A stretch of 59,498 bases of DNA from Nitriliruptoraceae bacterium (GCA_003565155.1 PXDB01000054.1:1-59498), one strand, 5' to 3'. Numbered from the stretch's first letter, positions 15,287 through 24,898 are shown. Numbers and translations are program-made. Notes: generated from the sequence alone by a model not told the origin.

Positions 15287-16465
15287 ATGGGGCTGCTCGA
15301 CGGCATCCGGGTGCTGGATCTGTCGCGGGTGCTCGCCGGCCCGTACGCGGGGCAGCTGCTGGCGGACATGGGCGCTGACGTCATCAAGATCGAGCCGCCC
15401 GAGGGGGACCCTGCGCGCGGGATCGGCCCCCACGTCGATGGCCGCTCGCTGTACTTCAGCGCGCTGAACAGCAACAAGCGCGGTGTCGTGCTGGATCTGA
15501 TGACGGCAGCGGGACAGGAGGCCTTCGAGGCGCTGCTGGCCGAGGCCGACATCCTGCTGGAGAACCTGCGGCCGGCGGCGGCGCGCCGGCTCGGCCTGGA
15601 GCCGGCCAGCCTGCTCGAGCGGCGGCCGGAGCTGGTGGTGGTGTCGATCAGCGGCTACGCCCGCGACAGTGTGCTGGCCGAGGTGCCCGCGCTGGACCTC
15701 ACCGCCCAGGCCGAGACGGGGATCATGTCGGTCACGGGTGAGCCCGAGGGCGTGCCGGTGCGCGCGGGGGTGCCGGTCGGTGATCTGGCAGCGGGTATGT
15801 GGGCGGCGATGGCGGCGCTGGCCGGCACCGTCGACCGTCTGCGCACCGGGCGCGGCCGGGCGATCGAGGTACCGCTGGTCGACGCGACCCTGACCCTGAC
15901 CTCCTACGTCGCCACCGCTGCGGCCCACACCGGTGTCGACCCGGTACCCGTCGGTTCCGGCCACCACTCGGTCGCGCCCTACCGCGCCTACCCGTGTGCG
16001 GATGGCTGGGTCGCCATCGCGGTCATCGGTGACCGCTTCTGGCCGGCGCTGCTGTCGGCGTTGGACATCGACGCCGCGGCCTTCGGCGAGGTGGACCTGG
16101 CCCGCAACGTCGCCCGCCACGAGCACCGCCAGGTGGTGGACGACGCGGTGGTCACCGCGCTGTCGCACCTGACGGTCCAGGAGGCCTGCGCCCGTCTGGC
16201 GGTCAGGGCGGTGCCGCACGCGCCGGTCAACGGCATGGTCGACGCGCTGGTCACGCCCTACGTGGCCGAGCGGGGCGTGGTCGCCGAGGTGGCCGCGCCT
16301 GAGGGCAGCTACCGGACGGTCCGCGGGCCCCTCAACGACGGCCGGCCGCTACGACCCGCGCCCGCCCTCGGTGCACACACCACCGAGGTGCTGCGGGAGG
16401 TACTAGCTTCGTACAACGGACCCAGCACCGAGGGCCGCGACGCCACGGACCACCAGGAGCAGTGA
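15287..16465 (+). CDS. CaiB/BaiF (family III) CoA-transferase
   Basis: A 392-residue enzyme that moves CoA between carboxylic acids. It begins with the family hallmark LLDGIRVLDLSRVLAGPYAG and continues LLADMGADVIKIEPPEGDPA. The presumed catalytic Asp lies in GVPVGDLAAGMWAAM. The central segment GSGHHSVAPYRAYPCADGW is typical. ATG 15287 is preceded by GGGAGGGG; another in-frame ATG at 15266 is possible. The stop overlaps the cupin start (TGATG), so the two genes are likely co-expressed. The acyl substrates cannot be deduced. Confidence 0.88.
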   Translation: MGLLDGIRVLDLSRVLAGPYAGQLLADMGADVIKIEPPEGDPARGIGPHVDGRSLYFSALNSNKRGVVLDLMTAAGQEAFEALLAEADILLENLRPAAARRLGLEPASLLERRPELVVVSISGYARDSVLAEVPALDLTAQAETGIMSVTGEPEGVPVRAGVPVGDLAAGMWAAMAALAGTVDRLRTGRGRAIEVPLVDATLTLTSYVATAAAHTGVDPVPVGSGHHSVAPYRAYPCADGWVAIAVIGDRFWPALLSALDIDAAAFGEVDLARNVARHEHRQVVDDAVVTALSHLTVQEACARLAVRAVPHAPVNGMVDALVTPYVAERGVVAEVAAPEGSYRTVRGPLNDGRPLRPAPALGAHTTEVLREVLASYNGPSTEGRDATDHQEQ

Positions 16466-16851
16466 TGAGTGAGGAGTACCGGGACCAGGTCGACATCATG
16501 CGCCTCGCGCGCGAGTCCGACGACTTCCGCCGGGTGGTGATGACCGGGGAGAAGCTGCAGATCGTCCTGATGACGATCCCCCCCGGGGAGGAGATCGGGG
16601 CCGAGTCGCACGTCGGCCACGACCAGGTGCTGCTGTTCGTGGAGGGCAGCGGCGAGGCGGTCCTCGAAGGGGAGCGCTCCGCTGTCAGCGCCGGCGAACT
16701 CGTGCTGGTGCGCTCCGGTGTCCACCACAACTTCCTCAACACCGGTGACCGGCCGCTCCGCCTGATCACGGCGTACGCACCACCGGAGCACCCTGCCGGG
16801 ACCGTCCACACCGGCAAGGCAGAGGCCGACGCCGCCGAGCACGACCACTGA
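16465..16851 (+). CDS. Cupin-domain protein
   Basis: A 128-residue single-domain cupin. The metal-binding motif 1 reads SHVGHDQVLLFVEGSGEAVL (His, His, with Glu later), and motif 2 has SGVHHNFLNTGDRPLRL. Such small cupins are usually sugar- or acid-binding isomerases, dioxygenases or stabilising proteins; this one cannot be narrowed. ATG at 16465 shares its A with the preceding stop, and AGGAG precedes it, so it is coupled to the CoA-transferase. The C-terminus is rich in Asp, Glu and His. Confidence 0.85.
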   Translation: MSEEYRDQVDIMRLARESDDFRRVVMTGEKLQIVLMTIPPGEEIGAESHVGHDQVLLFVEGSGEAVLEGERSAVSAGELVLVRSGVHHNFLNTGDRPLRLITAYAPPEHPAGTVHTGKAEADAAEHDH

Positions 16852-16898
16852 TAGCGGCGCACGCGGAGCACCGCGAAGGACCTACGGAGGTCACACCC

Positions 16899-17750
16899 AT
16901 GGTCGACGTCGTCTACCGGTTCGGGCCCGACACGCAGGGAGGCGAGCGTCGTCCCGCCACCGCGGCGCGCGCACAGCAGCTGCTGGAGGCCGGCAACCGC
17001 GACTTCCACGCGCTCTTCGCCGAGGCGCACGATCCCGACACTCCGGCGGTGATCACCGTCCCCGCCGGCGACGTCGGGATGTCGGCCGGCGTCGGGGTGC
17101 TGGCCCACGAGCCCTTCGCCGCCGTGGTCGGCTGCGCGGACGCGCGGGTGCCGATCGAACTGGTCTTCGGACGGGCGGTGAACGACCTGTTCGTGCTGCG
17201 GGTAGCGGGCAACGTGCTCGGCGCCGAGGTGATCGGCAGCCTCGACTACGCCTTCCAGAACCTGCCGACCCTGCGGTTGGCGGTGGTGCTCGGCCACTCC
17301 AGCTGCGGTGCGGTCACCGCGGCGGTCGATGCGTACCTCAACCCGGCGAGCTACCTGGGCCTGTCCGCCGAGCACCAGCTCCGCGGGATCGTCGACCAGC
17401 TGTTCCCGGCGATCCGGCTCGCTCACGCGGCCGTCCTGCGCAACTGGGGTGACGAGGCGGCCACCAACCGGGGGTTCGTGCCCGCCCTGATCGACACGGC
17501 CACCGCGCTGAACGCCGCGATCATGGCGTCCTCGCTGCGCAGCGAGCTCGCCCGCTACGGCCTGGAAGGCATCGCGCCCCGGTTCGGTGTCTACGACCTC
17601 GTCACCCACGCCGTCGGCTCTCCCGCGGCGGGGTCGGAGGGTGGGACCTACGTCGGGCTGTCGGAACCCCCACGCGACGCGGAGGGCTTCCGGGAGCTCG
17701 CGGATGCCTACGCCACCGGCCCGCTGGTCACCGGCGCCATGGCAGACTGA
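16899..17750 (+). CDS. Beta-class carbonic anhydrase
   Basis: A 283-residue zinc enzyme interconverting CO2 and bicarbonate. The zinc ligands and catalytic dyad are in GCADARVPIELVFG (Cys, Asp, Arg) and in LGHSSCGAVTAA (His, Cys). The protein is somewhat longer than usual, with an N-terminal extension of about 75 residues and an insertion around YLNPASYLGLSAEHQLRG. ATG 16899 has a weak ribosome site (ACGGAGG) upstream. Bicarbonate supply would fit the pyruvate carboxylase in the same window, but that link is only inferred. Confidence 0.9.
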   Translation: MVDVVYRFGPDTQGGERRPATAARAQQLLEAGNRDFHALFAEAHDPDTPAVITVPAGDVGMSAGVGVLAHEPFAAVVGCADARVPIELVFGRAVNDLFVLRVAGNVLGAEVIGSLDYAFQNLPTLRLAVVLGHSSCGAVTAAVDAYLNPASYLGLSAEHQLRGIVDQLFPAIRLAHAAVLRNWGDEAATNRGFVPALIDTATALNAAIMASSLRSELARYGLEGIAPRFGVYDLVTHAVGSPAAGSEGGTYVGLSEPPRDAEGFRELADAYATGPLVTGAMAD

Positions 17751-17862
17751 CCGCGCGCACGGGCCGGCAGCAACCGTTCCACCTCCACGCCAGCGCCCGG
17801 CCGGGGCCCGGTCCGGCGCCGGTCGTTCCCGCGCCACCTCGGCGCGCCGGCCCCGCCCGGAA

Positions 17863-18327
17863 CTACTCCGGCTCGTGGCGTCCCAGTGCCACCTCGCGCT
17901 CCAGCAATCGGGACAGCACCACCAGGCTGCGGGTGTGGGCGATGAACTCCTCGCTGCGCAGCCGCTCCAGGACGTCCTCGAGATGGGCGGTATCGCGCAC
18001 CCGCACGTGCAGCAGGGCATCGTGGTCCCCGGTCACGGTGTAGGCGGCCACCACCTCGGGATGCTTCGCGGCGGCCGTACGGATGCGGTCGGGGATGGTG
18101 CGGCCCTCGCAGTAGACCGCGACGAAGGCCTCCACCCCCCATCCCAGTGCACGCGGATCGGTGACCGCGGTGAACCCCTCGATCACGCCGGCATCGACCA
18201 GGCGGTCGACCCGCCGCTTCACGGCCGGTGCGGAGAGGCCGACGCCGTCACCGATCGCCCGGTAGCTGGACCGGGCATCGCGTTGCAGCCACGCAACGAT
18301 CGTGCGGTCGATCTCATCCAGACGCAA
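17863..18327 (-). CDS. Lrp/AsnC-family transcriptional regulator
   Basis: A 154-residue regulator. The N-terminal helix-turn-helix spans RLDEIDRTIVAWLQRDARSS and LSAPAVKRRVDRLVDAGVIEG. The C-terminal ligand domain (RAM) includes VVAAYTVTGDHDALLHVRVR. The likely start is TTG at 18327 after GAGGGTG; the upstream open frame is low-complexity. It is divergent from ornithine aminotransferase, and family members commonly control adjacent amino-acid genes, so it probably regulates that gene in response to an amino acid. A 46-base stretch between them holds a direct repeat. Confidence 0.88.
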   Translation of the reverse strand: MRLDEIDRTIVAWLQRDARSSYRAIGDGVGLSAPAVKRRVDRLVDAGVIEGFTAVTDPRALGWGVEAFVAVYCEGRTIPDRIRTAAAKHPEVVAAYTVTGDHDALLHVRVRDTAHLEDVLERLRSEEFIAHTRSLVVLSRLLEREVALGRHEPE

Positions 18328-18372
18328 CGGATCACCCTCTGGTCGCAGTCCTCTGGCGTGGTTCGCCGCTCG

Positions 18373-18418
18373 CCGGCATCGTACGGTGGAGGGGCAACGG
18401 TGCCGACCCCGGCATCGT
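18373..18418. promoter_or_regulatory. Direct repeat CCGGCATCGT x2 between lrp-like and rocD genes
   Basis: CCGGCATCGT occurs at 18373-18382 and again at 18409-18418, 36 bases apart, in the 122-base divergent region. It is a candidate binding site for the Lrp-like regulator. No experimental consensus is matched, so this is speculative. Confidence 0.3.
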
Positions 18419-18449
18419 GTGCGCTGTCGACGTCGACGGAGGTGCTGCG

Positions 18450-19724
18450 ATGTCCACCACCGCACCCGCGGCCGCTGGGTCGGCGACCCACGACGCCGGC
18501 GGCGCCGGAGCGCTGCCCACGGGACCGGTTCCCACCGCCGAGGAACTGGCGGCACTGTACGCCCACGCGGCGCACAACTACGCGCCCCTGCCCGTGGTCC
18601 TGGCGCATGGCGAGGGCGCCTGGGTCACCGACACCAGCGGCCGCCGGTACCTCGATGCCCTGGCGGGTTACTCGGCGCTCAACTTCGGCCACCGCCACCC
18701 CCGGCTCACCGCCGTCGCCCACCAGCAGCTCGACCGCCTCACCCTGGTCAGCCGCGCCTTCGACCACGACCGTTTCGCGGACTTCACCGGCGAGCTCGCC
18801 GCGCTCTGCGGCAAGGACGCCGTCCTGCCGATGAACACCGGTGCTGAGGCCGTGGAGACCGCCATCAAGGCCGCGCGTCGGTGGGGCTACCAGCGCAAGG
18901 GCATCGCCGAGGGTGCGGCCCGTATCGTGGTGGCCGCCGGCAACTTCCACGGGCGGACCACCACCATCGTGTCCTTCTCCACCGATCCGGACGCCCGGGG
19001 TGGCTACGGGCCGTACACCCCTGGCTTCGACGTGGTCGGGTACGGCGACCTCGCCGCGCTGGAGGCAGCGATCACCGACGACACCTGCGCGGTCCTCCTC
19101 GAGCCGATCCAGGGCGAGGGCGGGGTGATCATCCCCCCCGAGGGCTACCTGCATGGGGTGCGGGACGTCTGTGACCGCCGGGGTGTGCTGCTGGTCGCCG
19201 ACGAGATCCAGTCGGGGCTCGGTCGCACGGGGCGCACCTTCGCCTGCGAGCACGAGGGCGTGGTCCCCGACCTCTACATCCTCGGCAAGGCACTCGGCGG
19301 TGGTGTCATCCCGCTGTCGGCGATCGTGGCCGACCGCGAGGTCATGGACGTGTTCACCCCCGGCTCCCACGGCTCGACCTTCGGTGGCAACCCTCTGGCC
19401 TGCGCCGTCGGTACCGAGGTGGTGCGGATGCTCACCGAGGGCACGTGGCAGCCCCGCGCGGCAGCGCTGGGCGCACGTCTCGAGACCGGCCTCTCTGCGC
19501 TGCCAGAGGGCCTGCTGGACGGGTGGCGCGTCCGCGGGCTGTGGGCAGGACTGGACGTCGCGGGCGGCCGCACCGGCCGGCAGGTGTGCGAGGCGCTGCT
19601 GGCCCGGGGCGTGCTCGCCAAGGACACCCACGGGTCCACCATCAGGCTCGCCCCGCCCCTGGTGATCACCGAGGACGAGGTGGACCTGCTGGTCGCCACA
19701 CTCGCCGAGGCCCTGACCGACTGA
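18450..19724 (+). CDS. rocD: Ornithine--oxo-acid aminotransferase
   Basis: A 424-residue PLP-dependent class III aminotransferase. It converts ornithine and 2-oxoglutarate to glutamate semialdehyde and glutamate in arginine/ornithine degradation. Supporting motifs: AGYSALNFGHRHPRL near the N-terminus, typical of ornithine rather than acetylornithine aminotransferase; MNTGAEAVETAIKAARRWGY; LLEPIQGEGGVIIPPEGYL; ADEIQSGLGRTG; and the PLP lysine in LYILGKALGGGVIPLSA. ATG 18450 follows GGAGGTG. The first 25 residues are a low-complexity extension. Divergent Lrp-family gene suggests amino-acid control. Confidence 0.9.
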   Translation: MSTTAPAAAGSATHDAGGAGALPTGPVPTAEELAALYAHAAHNYAPLPVVLAHGEGAWVTDTSGRRYLDALAGYSALNFGHRHPRLTAVAHQQLDRLTLVSRAFDHDRFADFTGELAALCGKDAVLPMNTGAEAVETAIKAARRWGYQRKGIAEGAARIVVAAGNFHGRTTTIVSFSTDPDARGGYGPYTPGFDVVGYGDLAALEAAITDDTCAVLLEPIQGEGGVIIPPEGYLHGVRDVCDRRGVLLVADEIQSGLGRTGRTFACEHEGVVPDLYILGKALGGGVIPLSAIVADREVMDVFTPGSHGSTFGGNPLACAVGTEVVRMLTEGTWQPRAAALGARLETGLSALPEGLLDGWRVRGLWAGLDVAGGRTGRQVCEALLARGVLAKDTHGSTIRLAPPLVITEDEVDLLVATLAEALTD

Positions 19725-19883
19725 GGCTGCCGGCCGGCTGCGGTCGACGGTGCGCTGCCGACAGGTGGCCAACCGGCCGGGGCCGGGTCGTCGCCCAGGC
19801 GTGCCGTGGCGGCCAGCCGCAGCCGTACCCTGGCGCTCGTCGCCTCCTCCTGTGCTCCCCGCTCCCCGACCCGTGAGGTCGTC

Positions 19884-20258
19884 GTGAACGACATGATCCT
19901 CATCACCCGTCTCACCGGTGCGCTCCTGATCGTGATCGGCGTCGCCGGCTACGTCGTGACCGGCGCGGAGAGCGTCACCGCGCTCCTCCCCGCCATCCTC
20001 GGGCTCCCGGTGCTGGGGCTCGGGCTGTGGGGCGGGCAGGAGTCCCGGCGCCGCACCGCGATCCACGCGGCCCTGGTCCTGGCGCTGCTCGGCTTCCTCG
20101 GCACGTTGGTCAACGTGATCGAGCTGCCGGCGGTCCTGACCGGCGACGAGGTGGAGCGGCCCACCGCGGTGGTGGTCTCGAGCATCACCTCGCTGATCTG
20201 CCTGCTCTACGTCGCTCTGGGGGTGCGCTCCTTCATCACCGCCCGGAAGCAGGGCTGA
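19884..20258 (+). CDS. Small four-helix membrane protein of unknown function
   Basis: About 124 residues with four predicted membrane helices (LITRLTGALLIVIGVAGYVV, TALLPAILGLPVLGLGLWG, AALVLALLGFLGTLVNVI, and VVVSSITSLICLLYVALGV). A short charged loop (GGQESRRRT) separates helices 2 and 3. Starts at GTG 19884 (GAGG upstream) or ATG 19893 are both possible. I recognise no family with confidence; similar small membrane proteins are widespread in bacteria. It lies between rocD and deoC with no clear functional link. Confidence 0.7.
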   Translation: MNDMILITRLTGALLIVIGVAGYVVTGAESVTALLPAILGLPVLGLGLWGGQESRRRTAIHAALVLALLGFLGTLVNVIELPAVLTGDEVERPTAVVVSSITSLICLLYVALGVRSFITARKQG

Positions 20259-20357
20259 CGGCACCCACACCCGGGTCACTACGCTCCGGCGACCGCCGCG
20301 TCGCGCCCACCTTCTCGGATGACGCCGCGGTCAGGACCTGCGTCACAGGAGTTGCCC

Positions 20358-21017
20358 GTGGAACGCCGCCAGCTCGCCGCGCTGATCGACCACACACTGC
20401 TCACGCCGGAGGCCACCGCTGCACAGGTCGAGCAGCTCTGCGCGGAGGCGGCCCTGCACGGCTTCGCGTCGGTGTGCGTCAGCCCGACACGGGTGTCGCT
20501 GGTCGCGGAGCGGCTGGCCGACCACCCGGCACTGGCCTGCTGCGTGATCGGGTTCCCGTCGGGTGCGCACCTGCCGGCCGTCAAGGCGGCCGAGGCCGAG
20601 CGGGCGGTGGAGAACGGCGCGGAGGAGCTCGACATGGTCATCGACCTCGGTGGGTTGCTGGACCGCGGCGGGGAGGCGGTCGAGGCCGAGGTCGCGGCGG
20701 TCCGCGCCGCGGCCGGGGACGCGGTGGGCCTGAAGGTCATCGTCGAGAGTGCCGCGCTGGATGACACCCGGATCGTGGCCGCCTGCGAGGCCGCGGTGGC
20801 CGGCGGGGCGGACATGGTCAAGACCAGCACCGGTTTCCACCCGGCTGGCGGTGCATCGACCGCCGCGGTCGCCCTCATGCGGGCCACCGTCGGACCGGAC
20901 GTCGGCGTGAAGGCCTCCGGAGGCATCCGCAGCTACGAGGACGCACTCGCCGTGGTGGAGGCCGGCGCCTCCCGTCTCGGGATGAGCGCCGGTGTCGCGG
21001 TGGTCACCGGCGCCTGA
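20358..21017 (+). CDS. deoC: Deoxyribose-phosphate aldolase
   Basis: A 219-residue class I aldolase that splits 2-deoxyribose-5-phosphate into glyceraldehyde-3-phosphate and acetaldehyde in deoxynucleoside breakdown. It starts with the typical LAALIDHTLLTPEATAAQVE. Also visible are VCVSPTRV, ELDMVIDLGGLL and GLKVIVESAALDD. The Schiff-base Lys lies in DMVKTSTGFHPAGGA and the second active-site Lys in VGVKASGGIR. GTG 20358 is preceded by AGGAG. The last three codons lie in a tandemly duplicated 35-base unit. Confidence 0.93.
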   Translation: MERRQLAALIDHTLLTPEATAAQVEQLCAEAALHGFASVCVSPTRVSLVAERLADHPALACCVIGFPSGAHLPAVKAAEAERAVENGAEELDMVIDLGGLLDRGGEAVEAEVAAVRAAAGDAVGLKVIVESAALDDTRIVAACEAAVAGGADMVKTSTGFHPAGGASTAAVALMRATVGPDVGVKASGGIRSYEDALAVVEAGASRLGMSAGVAVVTGA

Positions 21018-21082
21018 CGGGTCCGCGCACCCTGTTGCCGCTCGGCGCCTGAGGGGTCCGTGGTCGTCGTTGCCCCTCGGCG
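21009..21082. repeat. 35-bp imperfect tandem duplication spanning the deoC stop
   Basis: GGCGCCTGA-GGGTCCG (with one variable base) begins both a unit at 21009-21043 and a second at 21044-21078. Both end GTTGCC-CTC, again with one variable base. The first unit includes the final Gly-Ala codons and TGA of deoC. Downstream (about 21126-21200), GCTGGGTGGGA with CGCCAGCC also appears twice and can form GGCTGG/CCAGCC stems. These may act as terminators between convergent deoC and pyc. Confidence 0.6.
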
Positions 21083-21238
21083 TTACCTCGACCGGTGCGG
21101 GCGAAGGACGAGGAGCAACCGCGGCCCGGCTGGGTGGGACGTCCACGCCAGCCCGGACGGCCGCAGCTGGGTGGGATAGCCGCGCCAGCCGGGCTCGCGC
21201 GGTATCAGCCGCGACGCACCCGGCGCAGCCGCGAACCG

Positions 21239-24200
21239 TCACTCCTCCGGTGTGACCTCGCAGATCAGGTCACCGGGCTCCACCTTGGTGCCGGCGCCGG
21301 CCGCCACCCGCGCGACCCGCCCGGCGTGGGGTGCGGAGATCGAGGACTCCATCTTCATGGCCTCGATCGTGGCCACCGGGTCGCCCGCAGCTACCTCGGC
21401 GCCCGCCTCGACCGTCCAGGTCAGGACACCCGTCAGGGGTGCAGCGACGTGGGCCGGGTTGCCCTTGTCCGCCTTCTCCACCGAGGCGACCTCGGCGGCG
21501 ATCGAACGGTCACGGACCTCGATCGGGCGGCCCTGGCCGTTCACCTCCAGCAGCACCGTGCGGAAGCCGCTGTCGTCGGGCTCGCTGACCGCTTGCAGTC
21601 CGAAGTACACGCGGGTGCCACGACGCAGGTCGACGGCGATCTCCTGGCCGCGTTCCAGACCGTGCCAGAAGGCTTCCGTGGGCAGGCGCGAGACGTCCCA
21701 CCACAGGTCGGTGGCCTTCTCGTAGTCCTCGGTCGGCCCGGGGAACTGCAGCCGGTCAAGGGCACGTCGGCGCTCGGGGCCGGGCTCGTCGGGCAGGTCC
21801 TCGACGCCTGCGGCCGCGACCGGCTTGGAGCTGCTCTTGGCCTCGAGCACCTTGGTCCGGAAGGGCTCCGGCCACCCGCCGTGGGGCGTGCCGAGCTCAC
21901 CCCGCAGGAACCCGATCACCGAGTCGGGGAGGTCGAAGCGCTCGGGATGCTCCTCGAGTTCGTCGATGTCCACGCCGGCGGAGATCAGGTAGAGCGCGAG
22001 GTCACCGACCACCTTCGAGGTCGGGGTCACCTTGATGATGCGACCGAGCAGTTCGTCGCAGCGCGCATAGGCCTCCTCGACCTCTTCGGCGCGGTCCCCG
22101 AGCCCGAGCGCCGCGGCCTGCTGGCGGAGGTTCGACAGCTGCCCGCCGGGGATCCCGTGGCGGTAGACCGTGCCGGTGGGGCTCTTCAGACCGGACTCGA
22201 AGGGTGCGTACAGCTTGCGCACCGACTCCCAGTACGGCTCCATCGCCCACAGCGCCTCGATGTCCAGGCCGGTGGCGCGGGCACCGTGGTCGGTGGCGGC
22301 CACGATCGCGGCCAGGCTCGGCTGACTGGTCATCCCCGACATCGGCGCGGCCGCCCCGTCGATGGCGTCCACCCCGGCCTCGATGGCGGCGAGATAGGTG
22401 GCCAGCTGCCCGCCGGCGGTGTCGTGGGTGTGCAGGTGCACGGGCGCGTCGAAACGCTCGCGCAGCGCGGTCACCAGGGCGTGGGCGGCGGGCGCGCGCA
22501 GGAGGCCCGCCATGTCCTTGATGCACAGCACGTGGGCACCGGCGTCCAGGACACCCTCGGCGACACCGAGGTAATGGTCGAGGGTGAACATGTCCTCGCC
22601 CGGATCGGTGAGATCGCCCGAGTAGCACAGGGTTCCCTCCGCGAGGGCACCGGCGTCGCGGGCGGCGATGATGGCGGTGCGCATCTGCTCGACGTCGTTG
22701 AGCGCATCGAAGATGCGGAAGATGTCCATCCCGGCGTTCGCCGCCTCCTCCACGAAGGCGCGCACCGCCTTCTCCGAGTAGGCGGTGTAGCCGAGCAGGT
22801 TGCGGCCCCGGAGCAGCATCTGCAGGTTGATGTTCGGCACGGCTTCGCGCAGCTGCTCCAGGCGCGTCCAGGGGTTCTCGTGCAGGAAGCGCAGCGCCAC
22901 GTCGTAGGTCGCCCCGCCCCAGCACTCCAGCGACAGCAGCTGCGGCAGCCCGTGGGCCAGGTGCGGCGCGGCCTGCAGCATGTCGTAGGTGCGCATGCGG
23001 GTGGCGAACAGCGACTGGTGGGCGTCCCGCAGCGTGGTGTCGGTCACGTGGACGCGGTCGGTCTCGCGCAGCCACCGCGCGAAGCCGTCGGGTCCGAGCT
23101 CGGTCAGCCGGTCGCGGCTCCCCTCGGGAGGGGCGGCGGCGGGAGCCAGCGCCGGCAGCTTGGTCGCCGGCGACACCAGGTTCGGCGGCGAGCCGAACTC
23201 CCGGTTGACCGTGCGGTCGGCCAGGAAGGTCGCCAGACGCTGGGCCCGGTTCGCGCCCTTCGAGGCCCGCAGCAGCTCAGGACGCTCGTCGATGAACGCG
23301 GTGGACAGCTCACCGGCGGCCAGGGCCGGTTCGGCGAGCAGCCCACGCAGGAAGCGGATGTTGGTACGCACCCCGCGGATGCGGAACTCCGCCAGCGCCC
23401 GCTGCGAGCGTCGGATCGCGGTATCGAAGTCCGCTCCGCGGGTGGTGAGCTTGACCAGCATGGAGTCGAAGAAGGGGCTGATCTCCCCGCCGACGTAGGC
23501 GCTGCCGGCGTCCAGCCGGATCCCCGCGCCACCCGGCGAGCGGTACGCGGAGATCCGGCCCGTGTCGGGCCGGAAGCCGTGCTCAGGGTCCTCGGTGGTG
23601 ATCCGGGCCTGCAAGGCGAACCCGCGGGTGGAGATGGTGTCCTGCGACAGCCCGAGGTCGGCCAGCGTCGCCCCGCCGGCGATGCGCAGCTGTGAGGCCA
23701 CCAGATCGACGGAGGTCACCTCCTCGGTGACCGTGTGCTCCACCTGGATGCGGGGGTTCATCTCGATGAACACCGCCCGGGGTGCGTGGCCGGTGGCGTC
23801 CTCGACCAGGAACTCCACCGTGCCGACGTTGCGGTAGCCCACGGCGCGGGCGAACTGCACCGCGTGCGCGCACAGCTCGTCACGGAGCTCACCGGGCAGG
23901 TTGGGCGCGGGTGCGAGCTCCAGGACCTTCTGGTGGCGGCGCTGGAGGGAGCAGTCGCGCTCGAACAGGTGCACCACCTCGCCGTTGCTGTCGGCGAGCA
24001 CCTGCACCTCGATGTGGCGGGGCCGGGTCATGGCCTGCTCGAGGAACACCCGTGGGTCGCCGAAGGCGCCCTCGGCCTCGCGCATCGCGGTCTCGACCGC
24101 GGCGAGCAGGTCCTCGGCCCGCTCCACACGACGCATACCGCGGCCGCCGCCGCCGGCGGCCGCCTTGACGAACACCGGGAAGCCGATGCGCTCGGCGTGC

Positions 24201-24634
24201 TCGGTGGCCTCCGAGGGCGCGGCCAGCAGCGGTGAGGCGGCGAGCACCGGGATGCCGGCCGACTCGGCGACGTCGCGGGCGTGGGTCTTGGAGCCGGTCA
24301 GCTCCAACACCTCGGATGGCGGGCCGACGAAGACCACCCCGGCGTCCGCTGCGGCCTTGGCCAGAGCGGGGGACTCCGACAGGAAGCCGTAGCCGGGGTA
24401 GATCGCGTCGGCGCCCACCTGCACCGCGGTGGCGACCAGGGTCTCCACGTCGAGGTAGGCGCGCACGGGGTGGCCGGGTTCGCCGATCTCGTACGCCTCG
24501 TCAGCCTTGATGCGGTGCAGGGAGTCGCGGTCCTCCCGGGCGTACACCGCGATGGTCTTGAGGTCGAGTTCGGTGGCGGCCCTGAAGGCCCTGATGGCGA
24601 TCTCGCCACGGTTTGCGACCAACACGGACTGCAC
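21239..24634 (-). CDS. pyc: Pyruvate carboxylase
   Basis: A 1131-residue biotin enzyme making oxaloacetate from pyruvate, bicarbonate and ATP (anaplerosis). Domains in order: biotin carboxylase (1 to about 450; VLVANRGEIAIRAFRAA, the glycine loop KAAAGGGGRGMRR, EMNPRIQVEHTVTEEV); carboxyltransferase (about 525-800; VTDTTLRDAHQSLFATRMRT, IKDMAGLLRAPAAHA, HTHDTAGG); a PYC linker domain; and a biotinyl domain with the biotin Lys in IEAMKMESS (near 1093). GTG 24634 follows GGAAGGA; an in-frame ATG 36 bases upstream lacks a ribosome site. Length matches single-chain Pyc. It stands alone on the minus strand. Confidence 0.95.
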   Translation of the reverse strand: MQSVLVANRGEIAIRAFRAATELDLKTIAVYAREDRDSLHRIKADEAYEIGEPGHPVRAYLDVETLVATAVQVGADAIYPGYGFLSESPALAKAAADAGVVFVGPPSEVLELTGSKTHARDVAESAGIPVLAASPLLAAPSEATEHAERIGFPVFVKAAAGGGGRGMRRVERAEDLLAAVETAMREAEGAFGDPRVFLEQAMTRPRHIEVQVLADSNGEVVHLFERDCSLQRRHQKVLELAPAPNLPGELRDELCAHAVQFARAVGYRNVGTVEFLVEDATGHAPRAVFIEMNPRIQVEHTVTEEVTSVDLVASQLRIAGGATLADLGLSQDTISTRGFALQARITTEDPEHGFRPDTGRISAYRSPGGAGIRLDAGSAYVGGEISPFFDSMLVKLTTRGADFDTAIRRSQRALAEFRIRGVRTNIRFLRGLLAEPALAAGELSTAFIDERPELLRASKGANRAQRLATFLADRTVNREFGSPPNLVSPATKLPALAPAAAPPEGSRDRLTELGPDGFARWLRETDRVHVTDTTLRDAHQSLFATRMRTYDMLQAAPHLAHGLPQLLSLECWGGATYDVALRFLHENPWTRLEQLREAVPNINLQMLLRGRNLLGYTAYSEKAVRAFVEEAANAGMDIFRIFDALNDVEQMRTAIIAARDAGALAEGTLCYSGDLTDPGEDMFTLDHYLGVAEGVLDAGAHVLCIKDMAGLLRAPAAHALVTALRERFDAPVHLHTHDTAGGQLATYLAAIEAGVDAIDGAAAPMSGMTSQPSLAAIVAATDHGARATGLDIEALWAMEPYWESVRKLYAPFESGLKSPTGTVYRHGIPGGQLSNLRQQAAALGLGDRAEEVEEAYARCDELLGRIIKVTPTSKVVGDLALYLISAGVDIDELEEHPERFDLPDSVIGFLRGELGTPHGGWPEPFRTKVLEAKSSSKPVAAAGVEDLPDEPGPERRRALDRLQFPGPTEDYEKATDLWWDVSRLPTEAFWHGLERGQEIAVDLRRGTRVYFGLQAVSEPDDSGFRTVLLEVNGQGRPIEVRDRSIAAEVASVEKADKGNPAHVAAPLTGVLTWTVEAGAEVAAGDPVATIEAMKMESSISAPHAGRVARVAAGAGTKVEPGDLICEVTPEE

Positions 24635-24898
24635 GGCACGTCCTTCCGGAGAGCATGGGTCGAAGCGCATGAGGTGGGAGCCTGCCTCCGGGACGTTGCG
24701 CGAGGTGCTCGCAGCGGGAGGCCGATACCGCGCATGCTAGGCACCGGTCGCCCGCTGTCGAGTCGGTGCCGTCCGGTGGACGCCATCCTCCCCGCGGCGC
24801 CATCGATCGCGGCGCGCGCGTCCTCCGCCCCGACGCGCCACAGCCCCGGTGACCTACACTCGGCCGGCACCTGGAAGGCCGACCGGGGGAGTGGCGCC

